Under the pieces are notes generated by a model. That model saw only the letters and a list, made by a program, of their open reading frames with translations. It was not told the DNA's origin and did not search any database. A DNA stretch of 45,565 nt from Nitratireductor sp. GTDB lineage: Bacteria > Pseudomonadota > Alphaproteobacteria > Rhizobiales > Rhizobiaceae. How positions within the stretch are numbered: position 1 is the stretch's first letter; every line of letters begins with the position of its first letter. Location: assembly GCF_017794765.1 (NCBI RefSeq), contig NZ_CP051236.1, forward strand, positions 1,598,035 to 1,643,599. The letters run 5' to 3'. The position numbers were made by a program, and so were the translations under genes. Shown here piece after piece: positions 9,358 through 18,661 of this stretch.

Positions 9358-9777
9358 ATGTCTCAACACGCAATTTTCTGGCCGATTCTCGCTCATGTCG
9401 TGCTCGTCTACGCCATGTATGTGCTGATCGGTCTCCGGCGGAAGAAAGCCGTGCAAACGGGAAGCGCGCGCGTTTCCCAGTTCAGGGAGAACCGCGAGGA
9501 ACCGCCTGAAAGCCTGTTTGTGCGGAATAATCTGGCCAATCAGTTCGAGCTGCCCGTGCTCTTCCATTCAGGTTGCCTGGCCCTGTTTGTGCTTGAGGGA
9601 GCAGTGCCGGTCGCGATCTGGCTCGCATGGGTGTTTGTGCTCTCCCGCTACGCACACGCCTATGTGCATGTGACATCAAACAGGATCCGGTATCGGCAGC
9701 CATTGTTCGTGCTGGGATTTCTGGCGCTGGGCGCCATGTGGGTGATTCTCGCGCTGAAACTGTGGAATGCCGGATGA
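9358..9777 (+). CDS. MAPEG-family membrane protein
   Basis: A 139-residue protein with four predicted membrane helices and the MAPEG signature region (FVRNNLANQFELPVLFHSG). MAPEG proteins include glutathione-dependent membrane transferases, but bacterial members of this short type are mostly uncharacterised. AAGGGA precedes the ATG. It converges with oxyR, three bases separating the stops. Confidence 0.8.
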   Translation: MSQHAIFWPILAHVVLVYAMYVLIGLRRKKAVQTGSARVSQFRENREEPPESLFVRNNLANQFELPVLFHSGCLALFVLEGAVPVAIWLAWVFVLSRYAHAYVHVTSNRIRYRQPLFVLGFLALGAMWVILALKLWNAG

Positions 9778-9780
9778 CGT

Positions 9781-10692
9781 TCAGGCGCGGGCGAGCAGCG
9801 CCTGGTGTGCTTCCAGAACAGTCTCGCGCAACGCCGCAAAGTCGTTTCTGCGTGGGTTGGACTTCCGGCCTGCAAGGCATATGCTGCGGGAAGGGCTGGG
9901 GTCGAGAAACGGCAGCACGCTGACGGACGGCAAGAGGTTCGCCGAAGCGCGCGCCATTTGCGGAATGAGGGTCACCCCCATCCCATGCGACACCATGTGC
10001 AAAAGCGTCGTCAGGCTGGTTGCTCCGAAGGTCTCCATCGTTACGGGTTTGACGCGCCCGCAGATTTCGAGAGCCTGGCCGCGCATGCAATGGCCGTCTT
10101 CCAGAAGCATCAACCGTTCCAGTGCCATGCTCTCCTGCGCCACGGGCGGGGCTATCCGCGCGGCATCGCCGGTCGGCACTGCAAGGTAGAACGGATCTTC
10201 AAAAAGAATGTCCGGTGCAAGGCGCGTGTCGTCGATGGGGTCGGCGGCGATCATCGCGTCGAGGCGACCCGTCGCCGTGTCTTCGGCCAGGGCGTTGGTG
10301 ACGGCCTCACGTACCTCAAGACGCAGCAGCGGGAATCTTTGCTTGAGGAGGGGCAAAAGCTCAGGAAGCAGATAGGGTGCAATGGTGGGGATCACTCCCA
10401 GCCGGAAGCGGCCTTCGAGCGCCTTGCGCTCCCTGCGCGCCTCACCTTCCAGATCGCGAACTTCGGCCAGAATGCGCGCCACGCGCGGAAGAAGAGACTG
10501 AGCTTCGGCGGTGAGACGCACGGCGCCGCTGCCACGCTCGAAAAGTTTGAAGCCGAGCTGGGCTTCCATTTCGGAAATCTGTGCGGAGAGCGCGGGCTGC
10601 GTGACGCCACAGCTCGTCGCGGCGCGTCCGAAATGCAGCGTTTCGGCCAGACGCTCGAAATACTGCATCTGTCTGATGGTCAGGCGTATCAT
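9781..10692 (-). CDS. oxyR: Hydrogen-peroxide-sensing LysR regulator OxyR
   Basis: This is a LysR regulator of 303 residues: N-terminal winged helix-turn-helix (residues 3-62, [20 protein letters not shown]) followed by a sensor domain. The redox pair is visible as Cys202 and Cys211 in [18 protein letters not shown], nine residues apart as in E. coli OxyR (199/208). It is divergent from katA, the classic OxyR target, with 139 bp between starts, and a candidate operator overlaps its start codon. The regulator should respond to peroxide by disulfide formation. Confidence 0.92.
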   Translation of the reverse strand: MIRLTIRQMQYFERLAETLHFGRAATSCGVTQPALSAQISEMEAQLGFKLFERGSGAVRLTAEAQSLLPRVARILAEVRDLEGEARRERKALEGRFRLGVIPTIAPYLLPELLPLLKQRFPLLRLEVREAVTNALAEDTATGRLDAMIAADPIDDTRLAPDILFEDPFYLAVPTGDAARIAPPVAQESMALERLMLLEDGHCMRGQALEICGRVKPVTMETFGATSLTTLLHMVSHGMGVTLIPQMARASANLLPSVSVLPFLDPSPSRSICLAGRKSNPRRNDFAALRETVLEAHQALLARA

Positions 10693-10705
10693 AACTTTAA
10701 ATTAT
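10691..10705. promoter_or_regulatory. Candidate OxyR half-operator between oxyR and katA
   Basis: ATAACTTTAAATTAT is a palindrome of the form ATAA-N7-TTAT, matching the spacing of the OxyR core ATAG-N7-CTAT. It overlaps the oxyR start codon, consistent with autorepression. A second loosely similar TTATC element lies at 10734-10738, nearer katA. The assignment is inferred from spacing and context. Confidence 0.45.
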
Positions 10706-10831
10706 CGCATCGAACATCAAAGACAATTGGAATTTATCAAAAGGCCTCGATACCTTGGAACCGTTCCAAGCCGCGCCGCAGGTGAGACCGGCAGCCGGGC
10801 AAAACCGGAAAGCAAGCAAGGGAGTTTTTTC

Positions 10832-12337
10832 ATGGCTGACAAACCCACGATGACCACGTCTGCTGGCGCGCCCGTCAGCGACAACCAGAACACCGTGACC
10901 GCGGGTGAGCGGGGCCCGGTTCTGCTTCAGGACTACCAGCTCATCGAAAAGCTTGCACATCAGAACCGCGAACGCATTCCCGAGCGCGTGGTTCATGCCA
11001 AGGGCTGGGGCGCGCATGGCGTTTTGAAGATCACCGGTGACATTTCGAAGTACACGATTGCCAAGGCGCTTCAGCCGGGCGCGGAAACGCCGATGCTCGC
11101 GCGCTTCTCCACCGTTGCCGGCGAACAGGGTGCCGCAGACGCCGAGCGCGATGTGCGCGGCTTTGCGCTGAAATTCTACACCGAGGAGGGCAACTGGGAC
11201 CTCGTTGGCAACAACACGCCCGTGTTCTTCGTCCGTGATCCGCTCAAGTTCCCCGATTTCATCCACACGCAGAAGCGTCATCCGCGCACCAATATGCGCT
11301 CGCCCACGGCCATGTGGGATTTCTGGTCGCTCTCACCGGAGAGCCTGCATCAGGTGACGATCCTGATGTCGGATCGCGGTCTGCCGACTGCGCCCATGTT
11401 CATGAATGGCTATGGCTCACACACCTATTCGTTCTGGAACGACAAGGGCGAGCGGTTCTGGGTCAAATTCCATTTCAAGACCATGCAGGGCCACAAGCAC
11501 CACACCAATGCGGAGGCAGAGCAGGTGGTGGGCAAGACCCGCGAGAGCTATCAGGAGGCGCTTTACGGCGCGATCGAGAACGGCGAGTTCCCGAAGTGGA
11601 AGGTGCAGGTGCAGATCATGCCCGAGGCCGATGCGGAGAAGACCTCCTACAATCCGTTCGACCTCACCAAGGTGTGGCCGCATGCGGAATATCCGCCGAT
11701 CGACATTGGCGTGATGGAGCTGAACCGCAATCCGGACAATTACTTCACCGAGATCGAGAACGCCGCGTTCTCGCCCTCCAACATCGTTCCGGGCATCAGC
11801 TACTCGCCCGACAAGATGCTTCAGGCGCGCATCTTCTCCTATGCGGACGCGCACCGCTACAGGCTTGGAACGCATTACGAGACAATTCCGGTCAATCAGC
11901 CGAAATGCCCGGTGCATCACTATCATCGCGATGGCGAGATGAACACGTTCGGCGGCATCAAGACAGGCAATCCCGATGCCTATTACGAGCCGAACTCCTT
12001 CGGTGGCCCGGTGGAAAACCCGGCAGCCAAGGAACCTCCCCTGAAGATTTCGGGCGACGCGGACCGTTACAATCATCGCATCGGCAATGACGATTACAGT
12101 CAGCCGCGTGCGCTGTTTAACCTCTTTGACGAGGGGCAGAAGAACCGGCTGTTCTCCAACATTGCGGCTGCGATGGATGGCGTGCCCGGCGAGATCATCG
12201 AGCGACAGCTCGCGCATTTCGACAAGGTTCATCCCGATTACGGCAACGGCGTGCGCAAGGCGCTCAAGGAAGCGCACGGCTACGAGCCCAATGCCGTGCC
12301 CGTGACGGGCAATACGCCGCAGCGGGCTGCCGAATAG
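10832..12337 (+). CDS. katA: Monofunctional haem catalase
   Basis: The enzyme dismutates hydrogen peroxide. At 501 residues it is a small-subunit catalase. Distal His55 ([13 protein letters not shown]), Asn128 ([11 protein letters not shown]) and the proximal haem ligand Tyr337 ([14 protein letters not shown]) are all present. The true start is the ATG at 10832 after GGGAG; the open frame continues upstream but does not code. It is divergent from oxyR and followed by a strong hairpin, so it is probably a single-gene, peroxide-inducible unit. Confidence 0.96.
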   Translation: MADKPTMTTSAGAPVSDNQNTVTAGERGPVLLQDYQLIEKLAHQNRERIPERVVHAKGWGAHGVLKITGDISKYTIAKALQPGAETPMLARFSTVAGEQGAADAERDVRGFALKFYTEEGNWDLVGNNTPVFFVRDPLKFPDFIHTQKRHPRTNMRSPTAMWDFWSLSPESLHQVTILMSDRGLPTAPMFMNGYGSHTYSFWNDKGERFWVKFHFKTMQGHKHHTNAEAEQVVGKTRESYQEALYGAIENGEFPKWKVQVQIMPEADAEKTSYNPFDLTKVWPHAEYPPIDIGVMELNRNPDNYFTEIENAAFSPSNIVPGISYSPDKMLQARIFSYADAHRYRLGTHYETIPVNQPKCPVHHYHRDGEMNTFGGIKTGNPDAYYEPNSFGGPVENPAAKEPPLKISGDADRYNHRIGNDDYSQPRALFNLFDEGQKNRLFSNIAAAMDGVPGEIIERQLAHFDKVHPDYGNGVRKALKEAHGYEPNAVPVTGNTPQRAAE

Positions 12338-12364
12338 GCAGATGTGAAAAGGCCTTGATAAAGT

Positions 12365-12393
12365 ACGGGCGTGGAGCAATCCACGCCCGTTTT
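12365..12393 (+). terminator. Terminator of katA
   Basis: A perfect 11-bp stem (ACGGGCGTGGA / TCCACGCCCGT) with a GCAA tetraloop and a short T run lies 27 bases after the katA stop. Confidence 0.8.
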
Positions 12394-12456
12394 GCTTGTC
12401 TAAAGGCTCGCTACCGGCTAGCTGTGCGCCATTCGGGTAACCGGCAAAGGTGTCAC

Positions 12457-13743
12457 ATGCGACTTGGCGGACGACTGGCTGCGGCCATTGAAATTCTGGA
12501 AGACATCGACCGGCGCTATCGACCGGCGGCCGAAGCGCTGAGAGACTGGGGCCTGTCGCACCGCTTTGCCGGCTCCAAGGACCGGGCTGCCATTGGCAAT
12601 TTCGTCTATGACGCGTTGCGCCGAAAGCGTTCAGCGGCGTGGATGTTTCAGGAAGAAAGCCCGCGCGCTCTCGCCTTCGGCGCCTTGATGATCGAGGCCG
12701 GCCACGATGCCGAAGCGCTGAATGCAGCATTGGCGGAAGATAATTTTGCACCACCACCGATTTCCAGCGAGGAAGCGAACCGCATTGCGGCACACCCGCT
12801 GGATCAGGCGCCTGACGGCGTGCGAGCGGAATGCCCGGAATGGTGCGAGCCGCTCTTCAAGCGTGCCTGGGGCGATGACTGGGTGGGGGAGGCTGCGGCC
12901 CTTGCGGAGCGCCCGCCGCTCGACATGCGGGTCAACACGCTGAAATCCACGCGCGAAAAGGTCGCGAAAGCGCTGGCGCGCACCGGCGTTCACCAGAGTG
13001 AACTTGCACCGCAGGGTTTGCGGATCGGCCCGATCGAAGGGCAGGGGCGGCACCCCAATGTGCAGGCAGAGCCTGCCTTTCAGAAGGGCTGGTTTGAGGT
13101 GCAGGATGAGGGGTCGCAGATCGTTGCCGCCCTCACTGATGCCGCGCCGGGCATGCAGGTGCTCGACTATTGCGCCGGCGCTGGTGGCAAATCGCTCGCC
13201 ATGTCGGCGGCCATGGAGAACACTGGCCAGATTCAGGCTTTCGATGCCGAGAAACAGAGGCTTGCCCCCATTTTCGACCGCCTGAAGCGGGCAGGTTGCC
13301 GCAATGTGCAGGCAGTGGCCGATCCCGAGGCACTTGCTGTGCATGAAGAAAAATTCGATCTGGTCGTCGTGGATGCGCCATGCACGGGAGCGGGTACCTG
13401 GCGGCGCAGGCCAGACGCGAAATGGCGGCTCAGCGAAAAGCAGCTTGAACAGCGTCAGGCGGAGCAGGCCGAAATCCTCGCGCGCGCCGCCCGCTTCGTG
13501 CGTCCGGGTGGGCGACTTGCCTATATCACCTGCTCGGTATTTGTGGAGGAAAACGACGATCAGGTGCGGGCCTTCCTTAAGGCCAGTCCGGATTTCCAGT
13601 CGGTGGACCACGTGACACTGTGGGAAAGGCACTTCCCCGGACAGATTGCCAAGGCGAAAATTGACAGGATCACGGGCATTGCCCTTTCTCCAAACCGTAC
13701 AGCAACGGACGGCTTCCATTTCGCCGCGCTGGAGCGGACCTGA
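12457..13743 (+). CDS. RsmB/NOP-family RNA cytosine-5 methyltransferase
   Basis: This 428-residue protein belongs to the 16S rRNA m5C methyltransferase family. The N-terminal part resembles the NusB/RsmB fold. The catalytic half carries the SAM motif LDYCAGAGGKS, motif IV DAPCTGAGTWRRRPD and motif VI YITCSVFVEEND, so both family cysteines are present. The ATG at 12457 has AAAGGTG upstream. Target position (C967-type or another) is not certain. The thioesterase gene follows 18 bases later, suggesting co-transcription. Confidence 0.88.
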   Translation: MRLGGRLAAAIEILEDIDRRYRPAAEALRDWGLSHRFAGSKDRAAIGNFVYDALRRKRSAAWMFQEESPRALAFGALMIEAGHDAEALNAALAEDNFAPPPISSEEANRIAAHPLDQAPDGVRAECPEWCEPLFKRAWGDDWVGEAAALAERPPLDMRVNTLKSTREKVAKALARTGVHQSELAPQGLRIGPIEGQGRHPNVQAEPAFQKGWFEVQDEGSQIVAALTDAAPGMQVLDYCAGAGGKSLAMSAAMENTGQIQAFDAEKQRLAPIFDRLKRAGCRNVQAVADPEALAVHEEKFDLVVVDAPCTGAGTWRRRPDAKWRLSEKQLEQRQAEQAEILARAARFVRPGGRLAYITCSVFVEENDDQVRAFLKASPDFQSVDHVTLWERHFPGQIAKAKIDRITGIALSPNRTATDGFHFAALERT

Positions 13744-13761
13744 TGACCGGATGGCCAGACG

Positions 13762-14214
13762 ATGAACCAGGCAAATCCCGCTGATGTCGAAGCCCGGGTT
13801 CGGGCGAGCTTCGCCCGCCAGAAGATGATGGAAACGATCGGCGCCGAGCTGACGCTCGTGACGCCGGGCATTGTCGAGATAGAGATGCCCTATGCCGAGG
13901 CACTGACCCAGCAGCACGGGTTCCTCCATGCAGGCGTGATCTCAACGGCACTCGATTCGGCATGTGGTTACGCCGCATTCTCGTTGATGCCGGAGGATGC
14001 CGCCGTCCTGACCATCGAGTTCAAGGTGAACCTGCTTGCGCCGGGGCGCGGGGAGCGCTTTCTGTTCCGCGGCACCGTCACCAAACCCGGCCGCACCATC
14101 ATCGTGGCCGACGGGCAGGCTTATGCATATTCCTCCGAAGGAAATGCCAAATTGATCGCCACCATGACCGGAACCATGATGACCATCATCGGACGGGAGG
14201 GGATCGAGGGATGA
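13762..14214 (+). CDS. PaaI-type hotdog-fold thioesterase
   Basis: A 150-residue single hotdog-domain protein. The characteristic HGFLHAGVISTALDSACGYAAF helix carries the HGG-like (HGFLHAG) motif of PaaI/4HBT thioesterases, with the catalytic acidic residue expected at D66. It should hydrolyse an acyl-CoA or aryl-CoA; the substrate is unknown. Its stop overlaps the next start (ATGA), indicating translational coupling. Confidence 0.85.
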   Translation: MNQANPADVEARVRASFARQKMMETIGAELTLVTPGIVEIEMPYAEALTQQHGFLHAGVISTALDSACGYAAFSLMPEDAAVLTIEFKVNLLAPGRGERFLFRGTVTKPGRTIIVADGQAYAYSSEGNAKLIATMTGTMMTIIGREGIEG

Positions 14215-14852
14215 TGCGGACACCGGTGGAGCCGGCCATCCTTGCCGGAAAGCGCGTTCTCTTTGTCATGGCGGCCGAAGCCGAATACGGACCGCATCTG
14301 AAGAAGCGTTTCAAACCCCTGATGACAGGTGTGGGCCCCGTGGAAGCGGGAGTGGTGCTCGGCGCAGAGCTCGCCCTTCTCGATGCCGAGGGCCATCTGC
14401 CCGATCTCCTCGTTTCCCTTGGATCTGCCGGGAGCCGCACTCTCGAACAGACGGAGGTCTATCAGGCTACCGCCGTGTCCTATCGCGACATGGATGCCTC
14501 GCCGCTTGGCTTTGAAAAGGGCGTGACGCCTTTTCTGGATCATCCTGCGATCATGCCCCTGCCTCACCGCATTCCCGGCATCCGCGAGGCGACGCTTTCG
14601 ACCGGCGGCAACGTGGTTTCAGGTGCCGCCTACAACGCCGTCAATGCCGACATGGTGGACATGGAAACCTTTGCTGCTTTGCGCGCCTGCCAGCGTTTCG
14701 GCCTCGAACTGGTGGCATTGCGTGGCATTTCCGACGGCGCGGCCGAACTGCAGCACGTGAACGACTGGACCGAATATCTGCATGTCATCGACGAAAAGCT
14801 CGCCGACGCGGTGGACCGCCTCGAACAGGCCATTGCCGACGGTCTTCTATGA
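14211..14852 (+). CDS. MTA/SAH nucleosidase-like protein (PNP/UDP phosphorylase superfamily)
   Basis: The 213-residue protein is a member of the nucleoside phosphorylase/nucleosidase superfamily. The C-terminal part has the ribose-binding ADMVDMETFAA and the catalytic-Asp segment LRGISDGA typical of MTA/SAH nucleosidases. The N-terminal region has a compact LVSLGSAGSRTLE in place of the usual GxAGG loop. ATG ATG opens the gene within the stop of the thioesterase; either may start it. It probably cleaves 5'-methylthioadenosine or S-adenosylhomocysteine. It precedes guaA by 55 bases, so purine salvage is a reasonable context. Confidence 0.8.
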   Translation: MMRTPVEPAILAGKRVLFVMAAEAEYGPHLKKRFKPLMTGVGPVEAGVVLGAELALLDAEGHLPDLLVSLGSAGSRTLEQTEVYQATAVSYRDMDASPLGFEKGVTPFLDHPAIMPLPHRIPGIREATLSTGGNVVSGAAYNAVNADMVDMETFAALRACQRFGLELVALRGISDGAAELQHVNDWTEYLHVIDEKLADAVDRLEQAIADGLL

Positions 14853-14907
14853 CCAAAAAACGGCATCGCCGCTTGCACCCAAACGCATCTTTCTCTAAAG
14901 GCTCGCC

Positions 14908-16467
14908 ATGACGATATCCAATCCCGACACAGTTCTCATCGTTGATTTCGGCAGCCAGGTCACGCAGCTCATTGCGCGGCGGGTGCGCGAGGCCGGAGTC
15001 TATTGTGAAATCGCTCCGTTCCAGTCGGCCGAAGAGGCGTTTAACCGCCTTGCGCCCAAGGCGGTTATCCTCTCCGGCAGCCCGGCCTCGACCGTCGATA
15101 TTGGCAGCCCGCGCGCGCCGCAGGTGATCTTCGATTCGGGCCTTCCGGTGCTTGGCATCTGCTATGGCGAGCAGACCATGTGCGCCCAGCTCGGCGGCCG
15201 GGTCGAAGGATCGGATCACCGCGAATTCGGCCGTGCCTTTCTGGAGATCGAGGACGATTGCCCATTGTTCGACGATGTCTGGGCCAAGGGCACCCGCCAC
15301 CAGGTGTGGATGAGCCATGGCGATCGGGTGACGGCCATTCCGGCAGGCTTCCGCGTGGTCGGTACCTCGACCGGAGCGCCCTTTGCGGCCATTGCCGATG
15401 ATGAGCGCAAATATTACGGCGTCCAGTTCCATCCCGAAGTGGTGCACACTCCAGATGGAGCGAAGCTCCTGTCCAACTTCGTCCACAAGATCGCGGGCCT
15501 TTCCGGCGACTGGACGATGGCGGCCTATCGCGAACAGGCGATCGAGGCGATCCGCAAGCAGGTTGGCGACGGCAAGGTGATCTGCGCGCTTTCGGGCGGT
15601 GTCGATTCCTCCGTGGCGGCGCTTCTGACCCATGAGGCTGTCGGCGACCAGTTGACCTGTATTCTTGTCGATCATGGTCTGATGCGGAAGAACGAGGCGT
15701 CCGAAGTGGTCGCCATGTTCCGCGAGCACTACAATCTGCCGCTGATCCTGGTGGATGCTTCCGACCGCTTCATCGGCGCTCTGGAAGGCGAGAGCGACCC
15801 GGAAAAGAAGCGCAAGACCATCGGCCGCCTGTTCATCGAGGTGTTCGAGGAAGAGGCGAAAAAGCTTGGCGGTGCCGATTTCCTGGTGCAGGGCACGCTC
15901 TATCCGGACGTGATTGAAAGCGTTTCTTTCACCGGCGGGCCCTCGGTGACCATCAAGTCGCATCACAATGTGGGTGGCCTGCCCGAACGCATGAATATGA
16001 GCCTGGTGGAGCCGCTGCGCGAACTCTTCAAGGATGAGGTTCGGGTGCTGGGCAAGGAGCTCGGTCTGCCCGACAGCTTCATCGGCCGCCACCCCTTCCC
16101 GGGACCAGGACTGGCAATCCGCTGCCCGGGGGGCGTCACCCGCGAGAAGCTGGAAATCCTGCGTTCCGCCGATGCGATCTATCTGGACGAGATTCGCAAG
16201 GCCGGCCTCTACGATGCGATCTGGCAGGCCTTTGCAGTCCTCCTTCCGGTTCAAACCGTGGGCGTGATGGGCGACGGACGGACCTATGAGTTCGTCTGCG
16301 CGCTGCGTGCGGTAACATCGGTCGACGGTATGACCGCAGATTTTTATCACTACGACATGGAATTCCTCGGTCGCGCCGCCACCCGCATCATCAACGAGGT
16401 GAAGGGCATCAACCGCGTCGTCTACGACGTGACATCCAAGCCGCCCGGCACGATCGAGTGGGAATAG
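14908..16467 (+). CDS. guaA: GMP synthase (glutamine-hydrolysing)
   Basis: The enzyme converts XMP to GMP. The class I glutaminase domain has the triad Cys85 (GICYGEQTM), His175 and Glu177 (QFHPEVVHT). The ATP-pyrophosphatase loop SGGVDSS follows at residues 229-235, and the C-terminal dimerisation domain ends in the invariant-type KPPGTIEWE. At 519 residues it is full length. It completes the guanine branch begun by guaB upstream. Confidence 0.97.
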   Translation: MTISNPDTVLIVDFGSQVTQLIARRVREAGVYCEIAPFQSAEEAFNRLAPKAVILSGSPASTVDIGSPRAPQVIFDSGLPVLGICYGEQTMCAQLGGRVEGSDHREFGRAFLEIEDDCPLFDDVWAKGTRHQVWMSHGDRVTAIPAGFRVVGTSTGAPFAAIADDERKYYGVQFHPEVVHTPDGAKLLSNFVHKIAGLSGDWTMAAYREQAIEAIRKQVGDGKVICALSGGVDSSVAALLTHEAVGDQLTCILVDHGLMRKNEASEVVAMFREHYNLPLILVDASDRFIGALEGESDPEKKRKTIGRLFIEVFEEEAKKLGGADFLVQGTLYPDVIESVSFTGGPSVTIKSHHNVGGLPERMNMSLVEPLRELFKDEVRVLGKELGLPDSFIGRHPFPGPGLAIRCPGGVTREKLEILRSADAIYLDEIRKAGLYDAIWQAFAVLLPVQTVGVMGDGRTYEFVCALRAVTSVDGMTADFYHYDMEFLGRAATRIINEVKGINRVVYDVTSKPPGTIEWE

Positions 16468-16836
16468 CGATTGTCTAACCGGGGTTGGCGTTAAACGTTT
16501 CTGAAAGCCCTGACTTATCAAAGTCGACAAGCTTTCCAGTCTGATCCAGTTTTGCCAGTTAAAGGATGAAAACCACTTTGATGGCATTTTCGATGGGACA
16601 CCATGAGCCGAATCTTGCCAAAGTCGGTAAGAGCACCCTTTCGCTGTGATGTATCTGGGAAGGTCTCGCAAAGGCTTAAATGCTGAGAGATGTGAGGCTT
16701 GGGTGGCTGAAACGAACAGTGACACCGTTCAGGTTCGCCACGAGATCAAGGGCATTGGGCTTGCTGTCGTGCGTGAAAGGTATCTGGACACCTGCCGCGC
16801 GCTACAGGAGGTTAAATCTTCAGCCCAGGAGAAATA
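16468..16836. other. Junction region after guaA, no recognised gene
   Basis: The segment joins the core block to the decayed insertion element. A 69-codon plus-strand ORF (GTG 16646 to 16855) has a plausible protein-like middle (EIKGIGLAVVRERYLDTCRALQEV) but no ribosome site and no family I recognise; it may be the tail of a gene destroyed by the insertion. No clear inverted repeat marking the left end of the element was found. Confidence 0.35.
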
Positions 16837-17583
16837 CGTCCTAAGAAGCGGTTGAAGGCGTTGTAGGAAGAAAATGCCAGTCTGAAGACGCTTTTGGCGG
16901 ATCAGATGATGGATGTCGCCACGCTTCGCGAGACGCTTGCAAAAGAGTTCTAACGCCCTGTTTTGGGAGGAATTCCGTGAACCGGGCGATTGAAGAGATG
17001 AGTTCTCTCAACACGGTGTGTGTCCTGGCGGGCAGGGTGCCGGGTGTCCACCGCTATCAGTCGAGCCGACCGGATGACACTGACCTGCGGCAGTGCTTTA
17101 GGGAGTTGCCTTAAGAACGGCGTCGGTTCGGTTACTGCCGTTTTCGCCTGTTGCTGAAGTGCGAGGACATCGATGTGAACTGGATGATGCTCTACCCCAT
17201 TTACAGGGAGGCGCGGCTGACGGTCCACAAAAGCGGCGGCAGGAAGCAGGTCCTGGCACAAGGGCTACGATGGCCATTCCTCAGGAGCCAAACCAGAGAT
17301 GGCCCCTGAACTTCGTCTCGGATGCACCGGTCGATGGACGCCGCTTCCGCATTCTGTGTTTTGTTGACGACTTCAGCCGGGAATGTCTGATCAGCGTGGT
17401 CGACAACTCGCTCTCGGGCGAACGCGTGGCCCGTGACCCGGCTGCGCCAGGCTTGCCCGGCCTGGCGACTGAACAGACGCCGGTACCGAGGAAATCATGC
17501 CGTATAGTTGCACGGTGGAAAGCTTCAACGGTCGGTTCTGCGATGTGTGTCTCAACGAACATCCGTTCCGCGACTATCGACAT
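16837..17583 (+). pseudogene. Decayed IS3-family (IS407-type) transposase, orfA and orfB remnants
   Basis: The end of orfA is readable from 16837 to 16953 (RPKKRLKAL, then an in-frame TAG where Glu is expected, then EENASLKTLLADQMMD and LRETLAKEF). A degraded orfB follows: ERRRFGYCRF and IYREARLTVHKSGGRK, a frameshift near 17260, then PQEPNQRWPLNFVSDAPVDG and ILCFVDDFSRECL with the first DDE aspartates. A large internal deletion joins this to VESFNGRFCDVCLNEHPF, which holds the final catalytic Glu. The orfA N-terminus and the element ends are missing, so it cannot be active. Its right end lies inside the hydrolase gene. Confidence 0.85.
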
Positions 17584-18648
17584 GCTGGTTTGTTCCAGCC
17601 TGTCCATCCACTCGGCCAGACATTCCAGGACGCCTTCCGCGAAGACGCTGTCACCACCGAACCATATCCTGAGCAGCATGAGCCAGGCGTCCAGACCCTG
17701 ATGCGTTGGCTTGACCTCATCCGTCGCCAACATGCCGTGATCGGCGTGATCGAATATCCGAATTTCAAACACTGGGGCTGCTGAGCGCGAGAGCTCGGCA
17801 CGATAGGTGCGCGCACTTTCGATGGGATCGACATAGGCGTCGTGGGTCCCAAACAGTGCGAGGACGGGTACGTCGATTTTGCGCAGATCTGCCCGAACAT
17901 CGGTGCGCCAGTTGCGCTTCGCGAAACCCCAAAAGGCTTCGCTCATTGGCTGGGCGCTCGAATTTTCAGAGATATGTTTCAGATAGGTTTCGTAGGAGGT
18001 GCCGCTCTGAATGAGAGCATTTATCGCGTCGTTGGTGCGTTGCTCAGCTGCTATCTCCTGTTCGCTCATACCCTCCGCTTCCATGCGTTTACGTCCTGAG
18101 TAACGGGACTGTTTCATCCAGTTGATGGCTCCGGAAACCGGGATCATGAAGGCGATATCGTCGCGCCTGTTCACCACTTTAGGCAAGACCCAGCCGGCCT
18201 GACTGAAGCCGATGAGCCCCACCGGGCCGTTCTCCAGTCCCAGATTCTGGCGCAGGAAATCGATGGCCGCGGAAACCTCGTCCGCACGGTCCTCCATCGA
18301 CTGCAATCGCCAGTCACCGTCGGATCCTCCAGTACCGGGCTTATCCCATGACATCGAGCACCAGCCCTTGTTTGCAAAGAGGCGCCAGAAAGCCTCGTAA
18401 TAGCCATGTGCGTCGCGCGGCATGTCGCCCGAACCGTGGACGAATATCATACAGGCGGATGGCTTGTCCGTTCCGGCTGGCAGGAGCAGAAGCCCCTGCA
18501 ACGTATTGCCTGCATGTGTGAAGCTGATTTTCCGCCGGTCGAGCCGGTCCTCTTCCATGAGCACAAAGATTGCACCCAGTACCAAAAGCGCTGCGACCGG
18601 GCCGATGAACCAACAGACGATCCTGCGTGAGGGACGCTTTTCCTTCAT
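17281..18648 (-). CDS. Alpha/beta-hydrolase with its C-terminus replaced by antisense IS sequence
   Basis: The protein starts at the ATG at 18648 (AAAGGA upstream), 13 bases after the RND pump stop. It has a single N-terminal membrane anchor (residues 10-31), the oxyanion motif HGSGD, nucleophile Ser149 in GFSQAGW, Asp270 in FGTHDAYVD and His304 in FDHADHGM. It is therefore a complete serine-hydrolase core facing the periplasm. After about residue 355 (VLECLAEWMDRLE) the next 100 residues are translated from the antisense strand of the transposase remnant, so the natural end was lost and the frame runs on to 17281. Function of the altered protein is uncertain. It may once have modified the substrate of the pump. 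Confidence 0.75.
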   Translation of the reverse strand: MKEKRPSRRIVCWFIGPVAALLVLGAIFVLMEEDRLDRRKISFTHAGNTLQGLLLLPAGTDKPSACMIFVHGSGDMPRDAHGYYEAFWRLFANKGWCSMSWDKPGTGGSDGDWRLQSMEDRADEVSAAIDFLRQNLGLENGPVGLIGFSQAGWVLPKVVNRRDDIAFMIPVSGAINWMKQSRYSGRKRMEAEGMSEQEIAAEQRTNDAINALIQSGTSYETYLKHISENSSAQPMSEAFWGFAKRNWRTDVRADLRKIDVPVLALFGTHDAYVDPIESARTYRAELSRSAAPVFEIRIFDHADHGMLATDEVKPTHQGLDAWLMLLRIWFGGDSVFAEGVLECLAEWMDRLEQTSMSIVAERMFVETHIAEPTVEAFHRATIRHDFLGTGVCSVARPGKPGAAGSRATRSPESELSTTLIRHSRLKSSTKHRMRKRRPSTGASETKFRGHLWFGS

Positions 18649-18661
18649 ATGGGTATTCCTT

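Noticed and set aside
11417..12793. 458-codon minus-strand open frame
   Set aside because: Antisense to katA and the start of the RsmB-like gene; no coherent protein features.
12631..13929. 432-codon minus-strand open frame
   Set aside because: Antisense to the RsmB-like and thioesterase genes, both of which have intact catalytic motifs.
14785..16725. 646-codon minus-strand open frame
   Set aside because: It lies opposite guaA and the nucleosidase gene; the translation is a high-G+C antisense shadow rich in His and Arg with no family motifs.
16500..17700. Complete insertion sequence with terminal repeats and target duplication
   Set aside because: I could not find matching inverted ends or a duplicated target; only internal transposase pieces remain.
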